Assembly (NCBI GenBank): GCA_000733355.1
Contig: JNVV01000032.1
Coordinates: 418,371-482,370, forward strand
DNA length: 64,000 bases
Direction: 5' to 3'
Source of the DNA: Falciphora oryzae
Taxonomy: Eukaryota; Ascomycota; Sordariomycetes; Magnaporthales; Magnaporthaceae
The notes beneath the pieces were generated by a model, which was given only the letters and a program-made list of their open reading frames with translations, made no database searches and was not told the origin of the DNA. This document shows, piece by piece, positions 57,374 to 64,000 of this stretch. The stretch's first letter is position 1; the number at the start of each line of letters is the position of its first letter. A program made the position numbers and the translations under genes.

Positions 57374-59224
57374 GGTCACCACATTGTCGCGCAAACCACA
57401 TTGTCGCGCGTTTTCCATCGCGACTCGCGTCTCCCACTTCCAACCTCAATTCCTTAACAACCACAAATGGCGTCGACATCTAGCGAAGCTAGAATTGCTC
57501 TTGCTATACGGGCAATCCAATCTAATCGGGGATTAAGTCTGCGTTCGGCAGCTAAAATCTACGATATTCCTAAATCCACGTTGCGCGACCGACGCGCCGG
57601 CCGAATTGCTCGACGCGACTAGGTGCCCAAATTACGGAAATTAATGGAATCCGAAAAGGAGGCGCTTGTTAAATACATACTCGAGCTGGATTTTCGCGCA
57701 TTCTTTCCCCGGCCTTTTGGTGTTAAAGATATGGCTAACCGACTACTGGCCGAACGCGACGCGGGCACCGTCGGAACCAATTAGGTCGCGAGGTTCGTTA
57801 AGCGCCGCCCGGAGTTCGGTACGTGCTGGATTCGAAAGTACGATTACCAAAGGGCCAAATGCGAAAATCCCAAGCTCGTTTCTGCGTGGTTCGACCTTAT
57901 ACGGAACACTATGGACAAATATAGCATCCAAGATAACGACATTTATAACTTTAACGAAACCGGCTTCCTTATAGGCATAATCGCCGCCATTATAGTCATT
58001 ACAACGTCGGAAGGCCGTAGTAAAGCAAAGCTAATCCAGCCTAGCAACCGGGAATAGGTTACAATTATCCAAAGGGTTAACTGTTGCGGTTAGGCGATCC
58101 CCCCTTTTATTATCGTTAAAGGGCAATACCACCTAGCCAATTGGTACTCGGAAACCGGCCTCCCACGCGACTGGGTTATTGCAACAAATTCCAACGGGTG
58201 GACTACGAACGAACTCGGCCTGCAATAGATCTAGCATTTCGATAAACACACTACAGCTTATTCTACGGGGTCCTATCGTTTGTTAGTGCTGGACGGCTAC
58301 GAAAGCCACCATTCGACGGATTTCGAGCTTTATTGCTAAAAATACAACATTATTACGCTTTGCATGCTTCCGCATTCGTTTCACTTCTTTTAGCCGCTTA
58401 ACGTTAGGTGCTTTAGCCCGTTGAAAAAGGCGTACGGTCGACAAATCGAAGGCTTAATGAAGTTACACGTTAACCACGTAACTAAGGTCGAATTCCTTTC
58501 GGCGTTTAAAGCGTTATTTTTTGACTTTATAACTGAAAGAAACATCTGAAAAGGCTTCCGAGGGGCTGGCTTTGCTCCTTTCAATCCGGATTCGGTCTTG
58601 GAAAAGCTGGATGTAAGGCTACGGACTCCAACTCCCCCGAAGGAGCCCCTAAGCGACGCCGAACTTTAGACCTCCAAAACGCCGCGAACAGCCAAAGAAG
58701 CAACTTCGCAATCCGAACACATTAAAACTCGGATTACCAATCACTAAGGCAGCTCTCCGATACCTATGCTAGCGGCTGTGGACCAAATCGCAAAAGGGAC
58801 GAAGGCGATAATGCATAAGGTGGCCCTTTTCCGAACCGAAGTGTCTACGCTTAGAAAGGCGAACGAAGCACTTAGCAAACGCCGGAGGGCCAAAAAAACA
58901 CGTGTTTGATTTGGAGGGTCACTTACCATCGAAGAGGTACGAGATGTTCTGGACCAGCAGGAGTTGGATGGATAGCTATAACAAGAAATGCGCGACCATG
59001 GGGGTTAGGAAAGGAGGGCGACGACGACTCGTCGGCGATGTGGCACCTGCGGTAAAACTGGATACAATGCGCGCACCTGTTAGAAAGAAGTAGAAATGTC
59101 CGATGTATATAGTTCTGAGTAGTTTAAATGGATTCTTGGCGTTGTTGGGTTGGCATGCGCGTCGATTGACCGGAGGTCGGGTGTGGGTGCGCGACAATGT
59201 GGTTTGCGCGACAATGTGGTGACC
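57374..59224 (+). mobile_element. Pogo/Fot-type DNA transposon copy 2, complete ends
   Basis: 1851 bases. Perfect inverted repeats start GGTCACCACATTGTCGCGC and end GCGCGACAATGTGGTGACC, flanked by TA (57372-57373 and 59225-59226). It sits in the minus-strand Gypsy family 2 copy. Each end carries CCACATTGTCGCGC twice. Confidence 0.92.
57466..59094 (+). pseudogene. Pogo 2 transposase remnant
   Basis: Starts ATGGCGTCGACATC at 57466. The helix-turn-helix region is almost the same as in pogo 1 (NRGLSLRSAAKIYDIPKSTL) but with different first residues. Stops are TAG after RIARRD, GTN, SNRE, CCG and LGLQ, all fitting Trp or Gln codons changed by RIP. The first catalytic Asp is Asn (NFNETGF) and the third is Asn (PLNVRC). 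It ends beyond GFRGAGFAPFNPDSVLEKLD with a knuckle-like tail near 59050. Inactive. Confidence 0.88.
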
Positions 59225-61025
59225 TACGTTAATCCTTTATTTAGAGAGCTAATAATCCCTTTTTAGGTTTTTAATCGGCTCGCCGTTTTTTTTTTCGGAA
59301 AAAAAGTCGCTTTTTAACTTTGCGGCTAAGTGCTATTCGCAGCAGTCGTTTACGTATTCGGCTTAAAAAAGCTCGTCGTATCCTGCTGCCTCGATATCCA
59401 TATCTGGGTGGTTTTGGTTATATAGTTCCATGTTGCGTTTTTTTTTCGGGGGCACTTTTTCGTACGGAGCCCCGTAGTAGGTAACTTGCTAGTCGTTCCG
59501 AAACTAATCCAAAAGCTAGCCGTTATCGTTAAGTGCTAGCTTTTTTCGCATAATTCCTCCGATAGGTTTGGGCTGGTCCCAAAACTATCGGTCCGATTCT
59601 AAAAATCCGAGCGAGGTATAGGCTTTGCTGATATCGAATGTGTTGTACACTCGTTACTTTGTAGTTAAAAGCGAACTTTCAGCTTTTTTTCGTTTTTTAG
59701 CTATATAGGTTTAACTTAATGGCTCGTTATCGATTTCGTTATTGGTATCGTGGGTGGATTCGACCTACGCAGCGATGTTATCTTTTTTTTCGGATTTTGT
59801 AAATCCGGTAGCGAAAACTTGTTTTCCCTCGCTATCGTATTTGATCCTAATGGGACCTTTATTAAAAATTATCCGAATTCGTCGCGTTGCGGCTACCCGC
59901 CTTTTAAGGTACTAGCCGGTCGCGTCCTTATCAAATTAGTACGTCAAGCACGAATCCTCGCAGCAATAGGTTTAACTAAAGGCTGCTTTGGGGCATAAGC
60001 TATTTTCCATTTGGGTATTTCCCCGTCGGGTAACTGCCGCTTGTTTTTGCGGACAGTCCCTTTTTATGTGGCCCTTTTAACCACATTTAAAGCATTTCCC
60101 GTCCTTAGGGTCCTGCTTTTTCTTATCGCTTTGTTTTTACTAATAAATAGTTCCCGCGCTAAGGTTTATGGGTTTAAGGTATGTGTTATAAGCCGTGCTT
60201 GGCTATTGCTTGTTTTTTTTGTGGTTGTTTTTATTATTTACCACTTTGGTTAGCTAACCCTTTTTTTTAAATCGTTATTCGTATAGCCTATCGCTAATAC
60301 AAACGGCCATTTGGACGTAATCTGGAAAATCCTCCAGTCGGTTCGCTTTAAAAAGCTCGTTTTTTATATCCTCGCAGAAACCCCTATAAAAGTGCGCCAT
60401 TTTAGTTTAGTCGGTCCAATCGAGCTTAGTTACGAGGCGTTAAAACTTTAAAGCGTATATAGAGGCTGGCCCTTTTTGTTAAAGGCTAAAAATCTCTCTT
60501 TCCGCTACCAATTGCTCGTCGACCTGGCCGAAAACCTTGCCGACCTTTTCTCCGAATTTTTCGAAGCTAGCAAACATAAGCTGTATTTGCTTTTTAAAAT
60601 CCACGCCCTTAAAGTAATCCGCCTACGTAGGCTAAAACCAGTTTTTAACTTTTCCTCCAAAGCGTGTGGCAGCGTAAGCCATTTTTTTTTCCTCGGTGCC
60701 GAAATGGGCCTCGTAAAACAAAAAATAGGCCTAGCACTTAGTAAAAAAAATTCGAAATTTGCCCGTTTCTCCATCGTAAATTTCTGGAGATGGGAACTTG
60801 TATGCCTTTATCGCGATATCCGGTTTGCCTTAGACTACGGCCAATTAGGCCTTAGCTACGGTAAAATCCTTTACGAGCATTCGGAAAAAATCGAAAGAAA
60901 TGTTATCGTCGTACACCTTCCCTTCGTACTTAACGGTGGAAAGTTACTCCTTTTTTTTAAAACCGGATGCCGATATTTTGTCGTACTATTCACCCTCGGT
61001 AAGTGCTAAACAGGATCAGTTAAAA
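59225..61025 (-). pseudogene. Gag region of the minus-strand Gypsy family 2 copy
   Basis: Reverse complement of the gag region of the plus copy (about 48662-50470), broken by many stops. The capsid-like part lies about 60500-60900. ORFs on the plus strand here (59750-59998, 60011-60253, 60476-61009) are shadows and lack domains. Confidence 0.7.
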
Positions 61026-61509
61026 TGTTACAATCAGGCTTTGTTCTTAGGGTAGGACATTTAGGAAAGGTGCATAAACAGTACATTTGACAGGGGTTGC
61101 TTTAGGAGAACTGGGAAACTGGTGACAAAGGTTTAGATTGCTTGCTTAAAGGGGTACTTTGGAGCTAACTTAGGTTGATTAATACCGATGCCTTAGTCAA
61201 AGCTATCTAACCGTAGAAAAACCTTTTCTTTATATATACGACCTGGCCCTTCCCAGTTTGTGCTATATCTGCTATGTCGCATATTAGACATATCACCTTA
61301 AGGACCTGTGCTATGTTTGCTATATCGCATATCAGATATATCATTTTAAGGACTTGTGCTATGTCTACTATATCGCATATCAGATATATTATTTTGAGGT
61401 TACGTGTCCTTCCACGTGACCCTTCCTTTTCCAAGTGCGGGGTTAAAGGTGCTTCCTTCCCGGGGCTTGACCCAAGCCTCCTGTCCCTGCCACCTGTATG
61501 GTCGTAACA
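61026..61509 (-). repeat. LTR of the minus-strand Gypsy family 2 copy
   Basis: 484 bases, matching the family-2 LTRs in reverse and holding three 48-base units. TGTTACAATC on the left, GGTCGTAACA on the right. Its right edge abuts a pogo fragment. Its partner LTR is not in the window. Confidence 0.9.
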
Positions 61510-61651
61510 CTTGGAATGGATCCAGTATTTCGATAAATACATTGCATCGCGCACGAAAGGCACACATCGTTTGTTAGTGCTGGACGGATTTCGAGCTTTA
61601 TTGTTAAAAATATAACATTATTACGTTTTGCATGCTTTCGCATTCGTTTTA
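61510..61651 (+). mobile_element. Pogo 3 fragment
   Basis: 142 bases matching the middle of the pogo transposase: EWIQYFDKYIASRTKGTHRL, then LVLDG, a small deletion, and ELYC followed by NIITFCM and HSF. The Trp codon that is a stop in the other copies is still TGG here. Bounded by the family-2 LTR on the left and the family-1 LTR on the right. Confidence 0.8.
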
Positions 61652-61946
61652 TGTAACAAAGGGTCAAAGACGGCTTGGAGAAAGAATCTCTAAATTGCAG
61701 ATAATCTTTCTATGGGCTCAAGAGATGCTTGAGGAGGAAGGAATCTTTCGTGAAGGACATAGGAGATGGCAGGGTTTATATAGACCCTTTGTGATCCGTG
61801 CGAAGTATCGAGTACATGATTCACACTGCCTTCCAACCTTCACCGCTTGGCCTTGGGGCCGTTGACCGCCTATGCGGGTCTCCGAACCTCCGTAAGGCCG
61901 ACTCGTAATGCCGACTAGTTAGGTCCACGGGTTCTTCCGTGTGACA
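61652..61946 (-). repeat. 3' LTR of Gypsy family 1 copy B
   Basis: 295 bases, reverse of the copy A LTRs. Left edge TGTAACAAAGGG, right edge CCGTGTGACA. Inserted in or next to pogo 3. Confidence 0.9.
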
Positions 61947-63999
61947 TTATCCTCCTCTTCCTAGGGCGCGTTTCGAGACCTTCCGAGGCCCGCTTAAGGG
62001 ATGCGGCCGTGCCTATGTCTTGTGGCACGCGGGGGTCCCTAGGCTTGTCGGGGTTAAGCCGATGAAAAGCCATAACGTGCTGCTTAGATCCGTCGGTATC
62101 GAAATGCTCCCAAGGTTCCCACGTCCAGTCCTTTTTGCGTGGGTAATCCTCCCACTGGACAAGGTAACGAACTTTCCCGCTTGTATCCATGGAATCCATA
62201 ACTTTCTCTACAACGAAATCTCCTATAACCGAAGGGGCCTCCCGCAGTACCTGGTCAGGGTCAGGTCGTGCCTGAATGCCAGAGCGGTAGGGTTCGATGA
62301 GGGATACGTGGAAAGCGTTATGGATTTTCCAGGTTTTAGGCAGGGCCAGTCGTACCGCCGTGGGAGAGATAACCTTAAGGATCCGGAAGGGCCCGAGCAT
62401 TTTGGCATCGAGTTTCTTGGCGGGGCGACGGGTCTTTATGTGCCGGGCGTTTAACATAACGAACTGTCCTTCGGTAAGGACCGGCGAGGGGCTTTTCCTT
62501 TTATCGGCCTAATGCTTCATTCGTTCCCGGGATTTCTTGAGGTGTTGTTTGGCTTTTTCGTACACTTGGGTCATCCAATGCCGGTAGAGTTGGTTTGCTG
62601 GATTGCGTATTCGTCCTGGGAGAGGGGGATTATTGGAAGCTGGGTGGTACCCGTAATTGGCGAAAAAGGGAGTAATGGAGGTATTTGCCGAAAATATATT
62701 ATTATAGGCAAATTCCGCCGTAGGTAACAGCTCGACCCAGTTAGTCATTTCGTAATTTACGAAAGACCTAAGGTAGACCTCCAGGTTTTGGTTAAGCCTT
62801 TCGGTTTGTCCATCCGTTTGGGGATGGAAGGCAGTGCTTATTTTTGGCTTAATGCTTACCAAACGGAGGAAATCTTTCCACAAATGGCTCGTAAATCTGG
62901 AATCTCTATCAGAGATAATATTTAAAGGCACACCGTGCAGTCGCCAGTATTTTTTGGCGAAGATGCGGATAAGGTCATCCGTCTTCTTACCTTCGACTTT
63001 AAGGGGGACGAAATGCGCCATTTTGGTAAAGGGGTTTACCATTACCCAGATTGAATCGCACCCATCGCTTAAAGGGAGGTCCGTGATGAAGTCCATGGCC
63101 ACCGTTTTCCAGGGCTGGTAATGCAGCTCCATGGGTTGTAGGGGTCCAAAGGGGGCATGCCTTGGGGCTTTATTGCGTTGGCACTCCAGGCATCCCCTCA
63201 CGTATTCCCGGACTTTTGCCTCGATGTTGGGCCACCAAAAGTGCCGAGTAATTAATTCGAGGGTTTTATCCATACCTATATGTCCAGCGACTTTTGTGTT
63301 ATATTCGGACTCGAGGACTTCTTTTTGCAGGGCCTCCGTTGGCACCCACAATCTTTCCTTATGATAAAGGAGGCCATCCTCAACTTCTTTACCCTTTTCG
63401 GGCTTTTGGAAGCGGCCCTGGTATTCGGAATCCGATATACCAGTTTGTTTAACTTTGTTAGTAAATTCCGTAGCCCATTTTAGAACTGGAATATTACAAA
63501 GCCGGCCTAAGGACAGGAGGAAAAAAGGTGCTCCTTGCGGCAAAACTTCTTCCATAGGGTTATCTCTTTGTCCTTCCAGGGCCGAAATTCTTGCTAGGAA
63601 GTGTTTTTTTTGCAGGATCGTCGTAATCGGCTGATCCTCACTCCCCCCTTTTTTAGGCTTGTGCTGGGGTAATCTCGACAGCATATCGGCCTTTTCATTT
63701 TGCTTTCCTGGCCGGTAATTGATTATAAACCAATAACCAGCCAACTGTTGTGCCCATTTGGCTTGCTTTCGATTAAGGACTTTAGCCGTCAGGAAATATT
63801 CAAGGTTCCGGTGATCCGTATAAACCTCTATCCGTTGCTTTGCCCCTTCGAGGTAATGCCTCCACCTAGCGAAACAATCGACGACCGCCAAAAGTTCCTT
63901 ATCGTGGATTTCATAGTTGATTTCGGCGGGTAACATTTTGCGCGAATGGAAGGCAACGGGGTGCAGTTTGTTGGTTTCGGGGTCCCTTTGGGATAGCAC
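61915..63999 (-). pseudogene. Pol 3' part of Gypsy family 1 copy B
   Basis: An open frame of 496 codons from the window edge to 62509, then TAG (a CAG-to-TAG type change after ERMKH), then 180 more codons in the same frame to 61915. Domains: RNase H (KELLAVVDCFARWRHYLEGA), integrase zinc module (HIGMDKTLELITRHFWWPN, CLECQ), catalytic motifs AMDFITDLPLSDG, NIISDRDSRFTSH and DGQTERLNQ, then the chromodomain VRYLVQWEDYPRKKDW near 62170. With one stop removed by sequencing error or strain difference, this part would be open. Activity in the window's strain is unlikely but cannot be excluded, as the rest is unseen. Confidence 0.88.
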
Positions 64000-64000
64000 C

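Larger units (their letters stand above)
47705..61509 (-). mobile_element. Gypsy family 2, old minus-strand copy, split by pogo insertions and truncated
   Basis: Reverse-orientation sequence matching 48227-51068 of the plus-strand family-2 copy lies in three pieces: 47705-47824, 56871-57373 and 59225-61509. Read together they run from the protease region (left) through gag to the LTR (right, 61026-61509). The pieces are separated exactly at TA dinucleotides flanking pogo 1 and pogo 2. RT, integrase and the other LTR are absent: the left edge stops at the Gypsy family 1 LTR (47704). This is the oldest identified layer after pogo 3. Confidence 0.82.
61652..64000 (-). mobile_element. Gypsy family 1, copy B, running off the window
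   Basis: 3' LTR at 61652-61946, then the end of pol (61947-64000) in reverse. RNase H, integrase and chromodomain are visible; RT, gag and the 5' LTR lie beyond the window. Only one stop is seen in 2 kb, so it is far less mutated than copy A. Confidence 0.92.

Noticed and set aside
59750..61009. Hydrophobic plus-strand ORFs that could be membrane proteins
   Set aside because: They are the reverse strand of the gag region of the old Gypsy 2 copy. Hydrophobicity comes from A/T-rich RIP sequence.

Overview
The window looks like a draft contig from a filamentous ascomycete, probably a Sordariomycete. The evidence is short GT-AG introns (about 57-170 nt, most with GTAAGT-like donors), GC-rich coding DNA, a spliced Zn2Cys6 regulator, a fungal NLR-type protein, and transposons whose stops are mainly CAG to TAG or TGG to TAG. 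That last pattern is the mark of repeat-induced point mutation (RIP). Two runs of N (15138-15501 and 40130-40423) are assembly gaps.

Region 1 (1-12.5 kb) is a gene block, almost all on the minus strand. It holds an AAA+ ATPase running off the left edge, a DUF7708/NLR-like protein whose stop lies 81 bp from the proposed ATPase start, a decayed amidase (+), a decayed CorA-type ion transporter (-), and a Zn2Cys6 transcription factor whose zinc cluster is split by an intron.

Region 2 (12.5-25.5 kb) is about 13 kb in which I find no gene. It is GC-rich, not RIP-mutated, and carries many homopolymer tracts. It ends at a Pho85-type (Pcl/Clg1-like) cyclin gene (25.5-28.0 kb), so it may be a long regulatory region or leader for that gene.

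Region 3 (29-39.4 kb) is a mixed set of metabolic and secreted functions: a small secreted ricin-B-like lectin, a Dal5-type MFS transporter, a class II aldolase/adducin-like protein, a nitroreductase-like protein and a secreted cysteine-rich protein of unknown family.

Region 4 (39.9-64 kb) is a nested transposon island. After a GTGACT-rich block, an (AAAT)n tract, a gap and a LINE ORF1-like fragment come two Gypsy-type families with chromodomains and one pogo/Fot-type DNA transposon family. Gypsy family 1 has a near-complete copy A (+, 40961-47704) and a partial copy B (-, 61652 to the window end). Gypsy family 2 has a complete copy (+, 48227-55405) with CACCG target duplications, sitting inside pogo copy 1 (47825-56870). 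Pogo 1 itself sits in an older minus-strand family-2 copy (pieces from 47705 to 61509) that also holds pogo copy 2 (57374-59224). A third pogo fragment lies at 61510-61651. Almost every transposon protein is broken. The exceptions are a coiled-coil ORF on the antisense strand of Gypsy family 2 and a 71-nt tRNA-like sequence beside it.
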